Part shown: positions 46,021-60,840 of the stretch, piece by piece
How the letters are laid out: every line of letters begins with the position of its first letter
How positions within the stretch are numbered: position 1 is the stretch's first letter
DNA from: Bryum argenteum
Taxonomy: Eukaryota > Streptophyta > Bryopsida > Bryales > Bryaceae
NCBI GenBank assembly: GCA_037043015.1
Contig: CM073331.1
Span: 4,547,501-4,611,500 of the forward strand
Length of the DNA: 64,000 bases
Direction: 5' to 3'
Notes under the pieces: model-generated
Seen by the model: the letters and a program-made list of their open reading frames with translations, nothing else
Databases searched by the model: none
What the model was told of the DNA's origin: nothing
Program-made: the position numbers and the translations under genes

Positions 46021-46937
46021 CAATGCAGTTTTTTCTACAGGCAAATTGGTGGGGAGGTGAGAGGGAAGATGATTGCAAAGGGAGGGCAAGCTACGATTTA
46101 TGAAGATTGGGTTAATACCGGAGATGGATTGGTCCCCATGGTTGTTGTGAAGGTATTTGAAGCGGGGTATTCTGTGCGTGAATTACGAAAGGAGTGGCCC
46201 ATTGATCTGCTCCATTGTGTTTACTTTGGAGAGAATGATGTACGGATGGTAATTTTTGGGGATGGCTTTTGGATGATGGAAGATTTGCGTTCGGGATGTT
46301 TAGATTTTGGGGTGATCTTCGAAAGTTGTTGGATGTGAGAATGGAACACAATAGCAATTGGCACCCACCTTTTATGATGGAGGATGGCTCTTATGATAGC
46401 CGTATCTTCCTATTGTGGTATTCCATTGCAATGGGGATGAAAGGATTACATGATGAGAGCACCTTGCATAGAGACCTAAAAGCCTCCTATTTTCTTATAG
46501 AATCTCCCAAATTCTTTAAGAGTCACAAGAAGGAAGATGGACTCAATCCACTCGAGATTGATGGTACTTTATTGTGTCTTGTAGCGGATTATGAGTGTTC
46601 AATTGGAGTTGTGGGTTCGGGGTTTTGGAGAGCACCGGAGATCATGGAGGCTTTGAAGAATAGGACATTGGACACCACTCCCAATGCATTCATCCAAAAG
46701 GTAGATGCATATAGTTATGCAAAGACATGTTATGAGATTCTCACCGGATATGTACCATTTGATCATCTTGAAGACAAAGGGACATGTATTGAGGAAGTTA
46801 TTGACGGGAAATGACCAACTCTACCACAACATTTGGAGCCATGGGTAATGGATTTGTTTTGTAAATGTTGGCATCCGGACCCTTTATTGAGACCCACATT
46901 TAGTGAGATATTGGAAATGATGGCTATGAGTGAGTGA
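46021..46937 (+). pseudogene. TKL-like protein kinase, copy 3, frameshifted
   Basis: It starts after a TTCTACAG acceptor-like site at the glycine-loop region (GGEVRGKMIAKGGQATIYE) and lacks the N-terminal part of copy 1. A one-base deletion near 46262 moves the frame. Catalytic loop HRDLKASYFLI (Asn of HRDLKxxN replaced by Tyr), metal site ADYECS, activation-segment end GSGFWRAPEIM and ILTGYVPFDH follow. TGA at 46812-46814 replaces an Arg codon, and the last sense block (CWHPDPLLRPTF) ends at 46937. It keeps the GGA at the site where copies 1 and 2 share a TGA, so it branched off first or escaped that mutation. Non-functional. Confidence 0.85.
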
Positions 46938-47013
46938 TCGAAGTTTTGAATATCATTAGCTTTTAGGGATCTAGAGTGATTGTCTCGTTTTCCAAAGGAA
47001 GTCCGGTCCATAG

Positions 47014-47019
<6 letters not shown>

Positions 47020-47070
<51 letters not shown>
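47020..47070. repeat. (TA)n microsatellite, about 50 bp
   Basis: An uninterrupted TA run about 25 units long, in the 3' flank of kinase copy 3. Confidence 0.95.
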
Positions 47071-47072
<2 letters not shown>

Positions 47073-47568
47073 TGAGTTAAAGACATAGTGCCATTTATGT
47101 TTTAGGAGTCGAATGGAATGATTTTTATGCACCTTTGGGAATTGGGATGTGTTGGAACTTCTCAATATTACATTGAGAATGTTGACTTTTCTCTTTGGGT
47201 AGCATCTCATGTATATCTGGACATGATTCTTAAAAAATTCACGAGTACACATAGAAAACTTCTTGCAAAGTGATTGTATTGTACTATACCTACAAACAAC
47301 TTTATGATTATAGAAGCATATATAGATTACTTCCTTTTAGTTTGCAAATAGCCTAAGCTCTTATTCATAAGGCCTTCATAAAGTGAGGAATGATGAGTGA
47401 TAAAATTCTAAAATCTTCTAACACCTCTTTTGACATTGTTTGGATACATGTAGCCCACATGTACAGATATTGATGGTCTTCTAGTAATGAATAATCCAAA
47501 TAAACAATAATTTAGTAAATGGTTGATGCTGAAATTTTCTCATACATGTGACTTGGATTCTTATTTAA

Positions 47569-47930
47569 CCCTTAAACGTCAGGATATACGGATTTGGGCA
47601 GCCCAGTATTGGATCACAACATCTTTTGGACTTGGGCATCATGAATAGTGCACTTTTTGAACTTGGGCATCATGAATGATCCAATCAATGATGAGCTTGC
47701 AACCTCCTACAAGGTTATGTATAACCCCAATCTACCTACCACAATCCTTTCAAAGCACAAAATCACTCATACAAATTGTAATTTGAATTCTAAAATTTCA
47801 CTTTTTGAATGCATCACAAGAAGGTGACCAGTGTGACATCAAAATATAAGTGAAAAGTTGAGTACATTGAGAGCTACAGAGGAGATTTCGTTGAAATATG
47901 ACCCCTCGGGTCTCGTCAGGCGTTTAAGGG
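47569..47930 (+). mobile_element. Non-coding TTAA-flanked element, family B, copy 2
   Basis: 362 bp, exact TTAA on both sides (47565-47568, 47931-47934). Ends are CCCTTAAACGTCAGG and CGTCAGGCGTTTAAGGG, inverted. An inverted, diverged copy lies at 16805-17111. No open frame of note. Confidence 0.75.
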
Positions 47931-48624
47931 TTAATACACATGTCTCATATACTTAACTATATTACAATAAAATTTGGTGACAATCAGTTCTTACGAATTT
48001 TATGTGAGGTGATAAACATGTTCATTCAAAGTTGCATTTGTAAATAATCAATACTTACATAAGAGTAAGATGAGTGTAAATTTGTTGATGGATACAAATC
48101 ATATTCAGAGTAAGATGTTTCATACATATAAAGGACATGGTGAAGAGTATTCTTTTATTAGCGATGATTAAAGTTCTCAATTCTAGCATGGTTCAACTTA
48201 AGGGAAGCATGATAAGTCAAAAGTATGTAACTAAAGTCTCTAATCAACATACATTAGTTGATTTTTTTTTTTGGAATTCTTTTTACACAACAATTCAAAA
48301 GATTCCGTCAAGAATTTTCGTAGTAGTTGAGTTTACCAATCTTCTTTATGGAGGATAATTATTATTGAATATGCTTTTAAGAAGGTTGATGAAGGATACA
48401 ACTTTAATTTAGCCATTGCTACCATGAACGTGACAATTTTGATATTAGGGCAATTCATTTTGACGTGATAGACTAAGGTGATTTATAGAGTTAGGTTAGT
48501 CTCTTAAAAAAGAAGTATGTAAAATTCCAAAAGCAAAAAATACTTATCTAATACCACCTTGTTGGAATTGAGGTCTGGTCAAGTTTTTTATTGTTCTTTT
48601 GTAGTTTCACCAATAGGATCTTAA

Positions 48625-49486
48625 ACCCACCTACTTACAGTACTACCATGTAAACTTTTAATTACTAGAACTGCACCATTTGTAAGATCATAACGCTCAA
48701 AGTCGGTGCAAAACTTTATTTTGGCAGTGCTTGCTAAACATTGTCTCCATGGTGCAAAGAGAAATTTAAAGATTGTTACCCCAAACATCTTGGTCATATT
48801 TATTTCTATGTAGGTAATCAAGCTAGGTACGCTCATGCAAGATTTCAGAGACTCATTAGACTTTTATGACCTTCATGAAAGTTATTTCTGAAATAAGGTC
48901 TAAAAACAGTGAGATAGAAAAATTTGGACCATGTTAGTTATACAGTTGGTTTAAAAAAGAGTTAAACGCTGATTAGGTGCCTGTACATTTTAAGAAAAAG
49001 AATTTGGGAAAATTTCAAAATCAAATTTTGAATTTTTTTTAAAGAAATAATTTGGAGATGATTAAAAAATGTGAAGATTGTTTTTGCAATTTCAGGAGGC
49101 TGCCCTTGTAAAATAGGTAGACTCTTTGACTTAGATCACTCTAGAACTTGAGTAGTGAGTTGTTCATGAACATATTTCCAAAAAAAACTCTTTTTTTTTT
49201 TAAAAAAAAAAAAATTAAAAAGAAATAAAAATAAAAAATAATATGAAAAAGAATTTTTAAGAAAGGGCTAAATTTAAATTGCATGTTTTAGACTTGAAAG
49301 TTGAAACCTAAACTTTTGAAATGAAGGTTCTAAAATTGAAATTTGGTTTTGCAAATTGTTCCACATACCCTTTGTACTATAGGGAGAACCAACTAAAAAA
49401 CCTAGGCAAAAATATTGCTTTCAACCCCTTCATTGGGCTGCCGAAAATAGGAAGAAGTTGTTTTGGTGGTCGTGGATCTTTACGGA
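48625..49486 (-). mobile_element. Non-coding TTAA-flanked element, family D, inverted copy
   Basis: Reverse complement of the family D elements (shared TCCATGGTGCAAAGAG, GCTCATGCAAGATTT, GGAGGCTGCCCTTGTAAAAT, AACCTAAACTTTTG). Its head is bordered by TTAA at 49487-49490. The other border is probably TTAA at 48621-48624. Confidence 0.6.
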
Positions 49487-49494
49487 TTAAGTTG

Positions 49495-51680
49495 AACAAA
49501 CAAGTCAAATTGGTTATTTGAACTTGAGGTAATATTTAATCACTAATATAATAAATCCCAATAATTGAAAAATTCTTGTTCAGATGCCAAATAGCAACTG
49601 TTTATGGATCATTCTTAATATTCAAGTAAAAGTTTTATTTGAACATTCAGTTTGAACTATCTCAGTTAGTTACTATGGAAGAGTGTAAATAAGGTTGTAG
49701 ATAATTTGAGGTAGTTTTTAAAATTCAATGAAGTGCTCTTGACAAGGCAAGAACAATTGTGGCACTATTATATGCCAATATGAGACACTCTATGTTAGAA
49801 TGTTTTTTACGAGGAACTTTATGTACGAGTTTTGACCTTGGAGCTTAATTGATTGATTTTTACTTTGAGTATAGTTCAATTTGACTATAAACATCAATGT
49901 ATGTCAATACAATGATTTAGTGAGTCAAAAAGAAATCTTTAAGAAAATGCGATCGCTAATAAAGTCAAGATGATAGAAATAACACATGCTAATGAAAGTG
50001 AAAAAAGTTCCATACTAAGGAGAAGCTTCAATACATGATGTATAAAGTATATGTTGTATATAGATGATGTACTTTAGAAGTAAGAAAGAAAATTTAGGAT
50101 ATATAATCAAGGCAAATTTTGAGGAGAATATGTTACAAGATCAAAAAACCCTAAATTTTAATTAATTTTTTGTGACGATTCTAACTTACAAAAATTATAA
50201 TAGTTGAAATTTAGGTTTTAGAGACTTAATTGATGGAGATTATTTATGAAATGAATATTGCTTTACACCAAGTTGTCAAATAATGAAATTCATAACCGCT
50301 AGGAACAAGTTGCAATGTCAATAATGCTCATTATTACATTCAACCATTATTGCATTATGCTTTTGACAGTTTTAGGAAATTAGGGTTCCAATGTGCATAA
50401 AGGTTTTGAAGTCCAAAAACCATGAACTTTTTGGAGCATTTTTACGGATTTCCTAAGTTTGTTGAGTTTATAACAGACTTCATTGATTTTAGGGTTTCTT
50501 TTTTCATCACTTTTAACAACTTGGATTATATTTAATCTCTTGTAGCTTAATTTTAGAGAGCAATTGTAAAGTATGCATAAAATAGTTTACCCCTCTTACG
50601 TTAATAAACAACAACACTATTTTTTATCCTGAAGATGTGAAGAAATGTTCAAATATAAAATTTGGGCCACCAATCTCTCAAATTGCATAGAACCATAGAA
50701 TTCAATTTTACATTCTTATGTTTAATGATTTTTTAACACCTAAAAAATTAAAAAATTATAAGGTTATCTTCCTCTTACATATAATGGTCTTGTAGGTAGC
50801 ATTTGCAAAGATTTTTTATTTACAAGTTGCATGCAATTATCTCTGGATTACAAATGCACTAAATTCATATAGAATGAAATTAAGATTGACACAAATCATT
50901 TGTTATTTTGCAGGCAAATTGCCACTATACATAAAATTATGAAAGTTGTGTGACTTAGACTTCTAAATTCAGGTACACTATTGAGATCTCTAAATACTTG
51001 CAAGTTAATAAATATAATTTGTCAAACACCTTGTATAACTGGCTATAAAATTTTGGACAAAAAGATTCATTAATAACAATAACCTCCCATCCAATTCACA
51101 TACTTTTTTCTTATGAGTTTCAATATTTCCAATTGCTAAAGAGTACCAATTCAGAAATGTAAAAGAATTTCTATAAACATATTTATCTTGAATAATCAAG
51201 AAGCAGACATTTTGATCTTCTCCTCAAGCTCTATAAATCATAACATCCAAAGCAATGCTTATAGTAATTGAGTTTTTCTCTAGTGCTACTTTTGGTATCT
51301 TCCTTTATGTGTAACATTAGAAGAACTCGGAGCAAATCACATTCATCCATTATTTTTAAGGAAACGGATGTAACAATAGTAATAGGATGTTGACTTGCTT
51401 TTCTAGATTAACACGTTCATTGGCTTACAGTCAATCCTGATAAAAATAGATAGAATGTGAAAGGGATAAGTTGCATGCCTTATTTAGCAATATTGACTAA
51501 TTTTTCTCCGTGACACAATCTTATAAGACATGGAAACTAGGTAGAATATTTCAAAATTTAACAAAATAAACAAATAAATGAAAAAATGAATAAAATCCTT
51601 GAAGTGTGTTAAACACTTCGTAAATTGTACAAAAAACACCATATTCATTGTAATGTGAAAATTGCATGATTTAGAGAAAA
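49495..51680. other. AT-rich intergenic stretch
   Basis: No supported gene, RNA gene or clear repeat over more than 2 kb. Confidence 0.45.
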
Positions 51681-51686
51681 TTTATT

Positions 51687-51986
51687 TTAGCTGAGGTCGA
51701 ACTAAATTGTACCCATAGATTTGGTACTTCACTCAAATTTTAAAAAAGAACCAATTGTGAGCATTTTCAGATGGCTAAATCTTACTCAAATTATGTCCAA
51801 ATTGGCCATGATTTGAGATGTTTTCAAGCATCTACAGAAAGAGAAGGTGTCAAAAAGCACCTCATATGCCCAACTTAGACAAAATTTGAGTAAGTCATGA
51901 CCATTTGAGAACGTCAGTGATTGGTAGTTTTGTCCAGTTTCAGTAAAGCACCCAATCTGTGGGTACATTTTAGATCAACTCGAACA
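51687..51986. mobile_element. Foldback MITE, copy 2
   Basis: About 300 bp with two long inverted arms (TGTACCCATAGATTTGGTAC... and CCAATCTGTGGGTACA), the same family as 11165-11447. It lies about 200 bp upstream of the DUF7138-type gene. Confidence 0.7.
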
Positions 51987-52214
51987 AAACTATCATCAAA
52001 ATAAGAATTTGGAAATCTCCCAAAATATCAAATATGAAGTTCAAAGGTCTGGACTTTACACATTCTCAAGATTTTCAAACGAATAATATTATCCGCTACT
52101 AGACTTTTCGTTTCATACGGGATATGAAAAAGAAAGTGAGAAAAGTGAAACTAACCATAGATTTTGTTCAGCTGCTGTCTTACCTATGTTGGCATTAAGA
52201 AGAAGCTTCTTCCG

Positions 52215-53279
52215 ATGGAGAGCTTTGCAACACCATATTCAGTGGTCTTCCACGATGGAGAGCAAGAGCATGACAAGGGAGTGGTGGGAGTACACTCGGT
52301 GTTATCCTTCAAGAGATTTCAAGCATTGATGAGCCAAAAGACAGGCATTCCAGCAAACCAACTGTCCGCAGTCTTTGTGTGTCGCCGAACATTGAAAGAC
52401 ACCGACAAACGGCAGAAGCTGCCGATCAACGAGAACACAAACTTCAACATCATCTTGAACCAACACAATCCAAGCCGAGAGAAAGACTGCCACTTCTTAG
52501 TCTCCATAAAGAAGTCCAAGAAAGAAAGGAAAGGCACCAGTCGAAAGCGAGGCAATACGGAAGCTGAGAATGCAGACGATGAAGATTCAAACTCTTCGAG
52601 AGGTGATCTTTCACCTTCTGATGAACGACCCAAATCAGATCCGTGTGTAGAATCAGCAATAAATCCCGTTCCGACGGCAGCAACCAATGATCAAAACAAA
52701 ATCATGGAACGAACACTGCTTCGAAGGGAACATAACAATAATTGGAGTCAGCGAGTTGAAGGTTTCAATGTTTCTTCGAAAAGTGAGGATTCAACAACAA
52801 CAACTGCAGCAGCAGCAGCAGCTCAACAACAACAGCAGCAGCAACAACAGCAGCAACATGTTCTTGTAGACTTGTTCATGAATGAACGATTCAATGATCA
52901 ATGTTCGAGTCGGGCAACGAGGAATCGTTCGAGAGGCTCCCCGACGAGAACCAACTTCCTGCCGAGAATGGTGACCGGTCAAAGTAATCAGTTGATGCTG
53001 CAACAAGCGCAGGCTCACTTGCAGGCTATGGAGTTTTCGAAGCTGAGTGGCGTGTTTCGAGGTTTGGTGGGGTCTCGAGATTCAAGCGCAGCCTCCTCAC
53101 GAGCGGATCCATCGACGCAGAAGATTTGTAAATTGTGTTGCTTTTGGCAGGAAAGGAACATTGCTGAACCCCCTTTTCATTGGTGTGTGAATGATGCCAT
53201 CACTATGGGATTTCGTGGGGCCTCCCCTGCTGGTCCCATCGGTAGACCTACCAGACGCACCATTGAAGCTGCTACTTGA
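52215..53279 (+). CDS. DUF7138-type plant protein with poly-Ala/poly-Gln tract and C-terminal Cys motif
   Basis: A plant-specific protein of unknown function, about 354 aa in one exon. The N terminus (YSVVFHDGEQE ... LSFKRFQALMSQKTGIPANQ ... REKDCHFLVSIKKSKKERK) follows the DUF7138 pattern of a ubiquitin-like fold that ends in a basic stretch, recalled from plant homologues. The middle is polar and low in complexity, with a Thr/Ala/Gln run (about 52795-52858). The C terminus KICKLCCFWQERN...FHWCVNDAITMGFRG-ASPAGPIGRP is a second family hallmark and may bind a metal. The start at 52215 (MESFATPYS) is preferred over 52164, because the family begins just before this point and TTGTTCAG upstream may be an intron acceptor. 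The basic stretch suggests nuclear location. Confidence 0.72.
   Translation: MESFATPYSVVFHDGEQEHDKGVVGVHSVLSFKRFQALMSQKTGIPANQLSAVFVCRRTLKDTDKRQKLPINENTNFNIILNQHNPSREKDCHFLVSIKKSKKERKGTSRKRGNTEAENADDEDSNSSRGDLSPSDERPKSDPCVESAINPVPTAATNDQNKIMERTLLRREHNNNWSQRVEGFNVSSKSEDSTTTTAAAAAAQQQQQQQQQQQHVLVDLFMNERFNDQCSSRATRNRSRGSPTRTNFLPRMVTGQSNQLMLQQAQAHLQAMEFSKLSGVFRGLVGSRDSSAASSRADPSTQKICKLCCFWQERNIAEPPFHWCVNDAITMGFRGASPAGPIGRPTRRTIEAAT
52795..52858 (+). repeat. Coding microsatellite: ACA, GCA and CAR triplets
   Basis: Triplet repeats that encode four Thr, seven Ala and eleven Gln in a row. Mixed CAA and CAG codons make it less prone to slippage than a pure run. Confidence 0.9.
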
Positions 53280-54149
53280 AAATACTCAGTCTCTTTCTTG
53301 CATTGAAACTATGTGGAACATCATTATTAGCACATGATATGGTAAAATTTTTTAGCTGCCAGTATTTTTGTTTCCAACAACTCATAGATTTGTACGTAAT
53401 GCTTCCAAGACAAGACAGCCAGAAGTTTAAAGTAGAACCATCAACTTGTTGGAAACCAAAAAAAGTAGGGAAAAAACGCTGATGAGTGGCCTCAGGGATG
53501 CGGATCATAATTAGCTGCCAATCGTACGAGGTACCAGCTTGAGAGCCCATGTCACAAGGAAAGAATGTTAGTCAGAGGCGACAGAGCATGGGTTTCTTGA
53601 AGCAAAGTACCCTCACGAGAGGCGATTGATGGCGGAACCAATTATTTATTTGTTGAATGCTGCATTACGTGCAAAGGAGCTCGATAACGAAAGAGATTTG
53701 ACACTACTAACATTACAGACCCACTTTCAGATTCATTAACCTCAACCTGTGCAACATGTGCAAAATAGAAGGTAACCACATATTACTGCGAGGAGGTGAT
53801 TAATCTACAAACCTCACCAAACCTTACAAATATCACGAAGTTACTTCTTCTGCTTTCCGACACGTTCAAGAAACTTGCACCATGATATTATCGCAGGAAC
53901 TTGTCAATCAATAATTTCTCAAATTGAATGTCAATACTCAACATCAAGTTTGATAAGTCAGAGTCAAAGCTTGATACAAATCAGGACACTTGCATGATTT
54001 AGCAAAATCCTCGTACCACTATAAAAACGTATACCTTAATATACTCAAGGATTGTTAAAGTTTGAGATGTTAAATTCTGAGATTGAACGTCCGCATCCAT
54101 CGGTGACAGGCAGACAGAGCCCTTGAGGAATTGGATTGCGAAAAAATGG
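53280..54149. other. Intergenic stretch with one coding-like scrap
   Basis: No gene supported. On the plus strand about 53598-53690 reads KYPHERRLMAEPI, IYLLNAALRAKELDNERDL, which looks protein-like but has no start, splice site or family I recognise. Confidence 0.3.
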
Positions 54150-57191
<3,042 letters not shown>

Positions 57192-57245
57192 TGTGACCCC
57201 AAAAACCAAAACCTCCCCCAACGGCTAATTTTTCTCAAATTCTCA

Positions 57246-57600
57246 CTGTAACCCTCATGCTATCGATTCTTGAAGCTGCAATCTCAGATTCTAAGCCTCC
57301 ACCAAAACCCAACCCCTCATGCTATCAATACTCAAAGCTCAAAAGAAACTCTCACACAAACAGATTCTAAGCTTCAGTGAGCACCACTAAAACACAACCC
57401 TCATGCTACCGATTCTTGAAGCCCGAAAGAAACTCGCAGATTCTACGTTGCTCCCCGCTTTCACTATGACACAACCTTCATGCTAATGACTCTCGAAGCT
57501 TGAACGAACTGCTTCAGTGAGCTACTCCGACTTACACAACCCACAACCTTCATGCTAATGATTCTCGAAGCTTGAAAGAACCGCTCTGGACAACCTATTC
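57246..57600 (-). repeat. Five degenerate direct repeats in the subtilase upstream region
   Basis: A block CAACCCTCATGCTA..GATTCTTGAAGC occurs at about 57250, 57311, 57396, 57473 and 57543, spaced 61 to 85 bp. The first copy begins about 60 bp upstream of the start codon, so the array covers the 5' UTR or core promoter. Confidence 0.75.
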
Positions 57601-58290
57601 TTTAGCTCACCGCTGCGGAATCAAGCCAGGCTTTCTATACATGCAGCAGTGATTGGCATGATGCAGCAGCTTGCAACAGCACCAACCCATTTGCTAGTCC
57701 AATATCTATCTGCGAGGGGCCATCATGAGGGAGATTGGAAGCTTAAGCAGCGTGATGTGAGGAATTAATGGCAAACTCTGATCACGGAAACACTGATTGA
57801 TGACGCTCCTCGCACCCACACGCGCATTAATGAGGAAAGAGAACCGGTCATACCTACCTCACGATTCGATTGCTCAGTCTCTCAAGCGCTGCTACTACTA
57901 CTACTACTCCAGACCCTGCAGGTAAGTGATAGTAGCATAGCCATGCTTTTGACATTCCACCATAGCCATTTTAAAACTCTGAGAGAGAGATGATTATCAT
58001 TTGTGTAGCTTAAACCCGTTTTGAAAGAGGTTTGAGACTACCCTGTGAATGGTTTGATCTTAAGCTTAAGTATACATTCTGGAGAACTACTACCGCTTTT
58101 GCTGCAGGTCGCCATGATCGAAGCCTGTCAGACGAAGAGACATGGTTGAAGGTACGACCTCATGCATGCACGAAACAAATAACCTTTTGTTACCGAACTT
58201 TTCATTATGGCAAAGGGTAGCTAAGTGTTCTTTTCTGATGTGTCCCTCTGCCATTGGCTTCAAATTTAAGTAGGGTGTGAACTCAGTGTT
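57601..58290. other. Upstream region of the subtilase
   Basis: No gene supported. A CTACTACTACTACTACT microsatellite lies near 57890-57907. Short open frames at 58032-58220 show no family features. Confidence 0.4.
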
Positions 58291-58293
58291 GTA

Positions 58294-58395
58294 CTATTCA
58301 TTTGTCAGACACAATTTAGATGAGATGTACATTTGATAAATTGAAAATGTCTTAAATGTACATCTCATCTAAATTGTGTTTGATAAACGAATAGG
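58294..58395. repeat. Long hairpin, 26-bp perfect core stem
   Basis: ACACAATTTAGATGAGATGT continued by ACATTT pairs perfectly with its complement across an 18-19 nt loop. An imperfect extension of about 15 bp (ATTCATTTGTCAG / complement of ATTCGTTTATCAA) lengthens the stem to about 42 bp. Confidence 0.88.
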
Positions 58396-58399
58396 AATT

Positions 58400-59309
58400 T
58401 TTTTTGAGAAGACAACCCTGCTAAAACTCACTGCTGTCTAGATGTAGAGGTATAGTAAGTGGTTCAAAAACCGGTCGATTTCAGATGGCCAAGTGGATTG
58501 GAAAGTGGTCAAGTGAGGTAATTTTGAAAGATGTGGAAAGAAGTTAGAAAAGTGAACCAATTGGAATCATTAATTTTGGGTAGAAAATGACTTTGTTATG
58601 AATTTTAGAAGTGGAACCCATAGGTGTACCCGAAACAACCCAACCTAAAATGTACACTGCGGGTGCATCATAATCTGGAGTAGGAAGTTATAATGTACCT
58701 AATGCTTGAATAATTCTAGTGAGAACTTTACGGTGTTGCCTGGGTGTCGAGCCACCTCGCATACATCTACAGTAGGAGTGGTTTGCATATTTTGATCTCT
58801 TTAGGATTTTGGGCGGTGGTCAAAATAAATTGTAATTTGCACAGCTAACTCAATTGGCATTGTTTTGCTGAATATCTTATTAATTTGAATTTTTGAATTC
58901 TGCTTGTTGTATTTTCTCAAGTATGAAATATCACTTCTTCTTTTTTTAATATGATTTATGGAATTTTCAACAATTATATGATTTATGCCAAAGTAGCCAC
59001 GGATATTGAGATGACTGTTTTTGCATTCAATGAGATGTAGCTTTTCCAACTATTCCAGAGATTCCTAATTTTGAGTGAGTTATAGCAGTTACAAGTTAGG
59101 GGTTATTTCCATAATTACTTCACAATCATAAATTTATCTTTATGGTTACAAATGATGTAAAGAGAGTTTCATGAGTACAATTACCAAGTTGTTTTTCTTC
59201 ATTATGAACCCATTTTATTCAAATTTTGTACTTCTTTGCGCTCATCTTAGCACTGGAGTTCTTATGCATGAAAGGTGAACTTCGAAAATAACTTTGAATA
59301 TGCTATATG

Positions 59310-59345
<36 letters not shown>

Positions 59346-59400
59346 AAAATGGTATCCAAATTATTTGGAACTGATTGCACAAGAACTTTTGTGGAAGTTA
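58400..59400. other. AT-rich intergenic stretch with a poly-A run
   Basis: No gene supported. A run of about 30 A ends near 59341. Confidence 0.45.
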
Positions 59401-59405
59401 CATTC

Positions 59406-59841
59406 AACCTCAATTCCGTTAATTTGGCAATATTCTGGTAAAATGGCACGATTTAAGGTGGAAAAAATGAAAAAAACAACACTCGTTTTTGTCATTTTTT
59501 TGACATAATAGAGCAATTTTTTTTTTACGAGCGGCCGCTCAAAAACAGAGATATTTCGAGCGGCCGTTGAGAAAAAGCGCCCTTGACAGAATTTGAAGGT
59601 CAAAATTCATCAAATAGTGTGATATTATGGAATTTTTGATGATATTACAGAAATTTGTTGATATAATGGAAGATGTGGGTGATATTAAAAAACATGCCAT
59701 TTTGCAAGCATGAATCTTTGAGATTTTGAGTTCAAAAATATGCCGGTAAAATGGCACGTTTCAGAAACGCGACCAAATTGGCACAACATGGCTTTGGCAA
59801 TATGGCACAAGGAATTGTGCCATTTTAACGGAATTGAGGTT
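59406..59841. mobile_element. MITE of the CAATTCCG/AAATGGCAC family, copy 2
   Basis: 436 bp with ends AACCTCAATTCCGTTAATTT and the complement of AACCTCAATTCCGTTAAAAT. The interior has GATATTA-rich motifs as in 10430-10662, plus two GAGCGGCCG blocks (59529 and 59561), one of them the 12-bp palindrome GAGCGGCCGCTC. Confidence 0.65.
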
Positions 59842-59955
59842 ATTCTCAATAATTTCTAATTCTTTAGCACAGAATTGCCAAAGTACTACAATACTCACTT
59901 TTATAGTTACATACGGAAATAAAGTTTTTTGTACTTACATCCAACCAATCAATTA

Positions 59956-60057
59956 CTCCCTTCGTCCCATTATTATTGTTCAGTGGGTTCTCTCAAATCT
60001 ACCACTCGAGGTAGATTTGAGAGAACCTATTGGACAATAATAATGGGACATAGGGAG
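59956..60057. mobile_element. Stowaway MITE (Tc1/mariner), 102 bp
   Basis: TA on both sides (59954-59955, 60058-60059). Ends CTCCCTTCGTCCCATTATTA and the complement of CTCCCTATGTCCCATTATTA. Almost the whole element folds into a hairpin (TCTCTCAAATCTACC pairs across CACTCGA). Close relative of 16703-16792. Confidence 0.9.
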
Positions 60058-60206
60058 TACTTCACATGCCACAAGCATTCTTTCCCACACTAACTTTCTA
60101 CTCCACTATTTTACTGAGCTACTTTCAGCACATGAATTCGAGGTTAAATCCATATATAAGGCTATAATTTCATCTGGTGGACATAAGAGTGGACTCAACT
60201 ACGGTC

Positions 60207-60585
60207 GAAGTACCCATAACCACCAACAGAAGAAAGTTCGCCCATTTGTAGCTGGTCTATTTATAGTGGGTACTTTTTGAGGGGGTGGCAAGATAGTTTT
60301 TAGGAAGGTTTGTAATTTTTTTATATTTTTTTGTAAAACACATGAATTAATACAAATTTTCAAACAGTAAAGTACTGCAGGACCCGTAATCAACCTATAG
60401 GGTATGCAAAAACCACCTTAGTTCGTACAAATTTCCATTCATGATTCGACCCAAAACCACCAGCTTTTTGATTGTTTTGATTGGTCAGTTTGAATTGAGT
60501 GTTCTGACAATGCTAGTTTAGGCTAGGTGCGGTTATGGGGAGACCTATAGGTTGATACTGGGGTGCCGGTGGTTTTAGGTACTTC
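60207..60585. mobile_element. MITE-like element with GAAGTACC...ACCACC ends, about 380 bp
   Basis: Ends GAAGTACCCATAACCACC and the complement of GAAGTACCTAAAACCACC. AAACCACC motifs recur inside. The target duplication is not clear, so the borders are approximate. Confidence 0.5.
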
Positions 60586-60840
60586 TACCTTATGTCAACA
60601 CATGGTAGTGATGATGATGTTAAGAGACTGACAAAACCTAATGAGCCACATGGCACCACCTAATTGGCCGAACTCTCGTAACAGCTGACGTGGAAGTCCT
60701 CAAGATATTGTCTAGAAACCGAGATCATAATGTGAACGAGGCGCCCCATCCATGTCTGACTGACAGAAGGCAATAAAAGAGACAGTGGTACTTTGCTGTA
60801 TGGAAAGCTTTGGGTTTATTGGACAGCATGAAATAAGGTA

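Larger units (their letters stand above)
46938..48430 (+). repeat. 3' flank of kinase copy 3, duplicated unit
   Basis: Matches the flanks of copies 1 and 2. It lacks the family E element but has gained a family B element (47569-47930) and a long TA run. Confidence 0.7.

Noticed and set aside
46763-47086. Minus-strand open frame with an Ile-Tyr run
   Set aside because: The run is the (TA)n microsatellite in translation and the rest is antisense of the kinase pseudogene.
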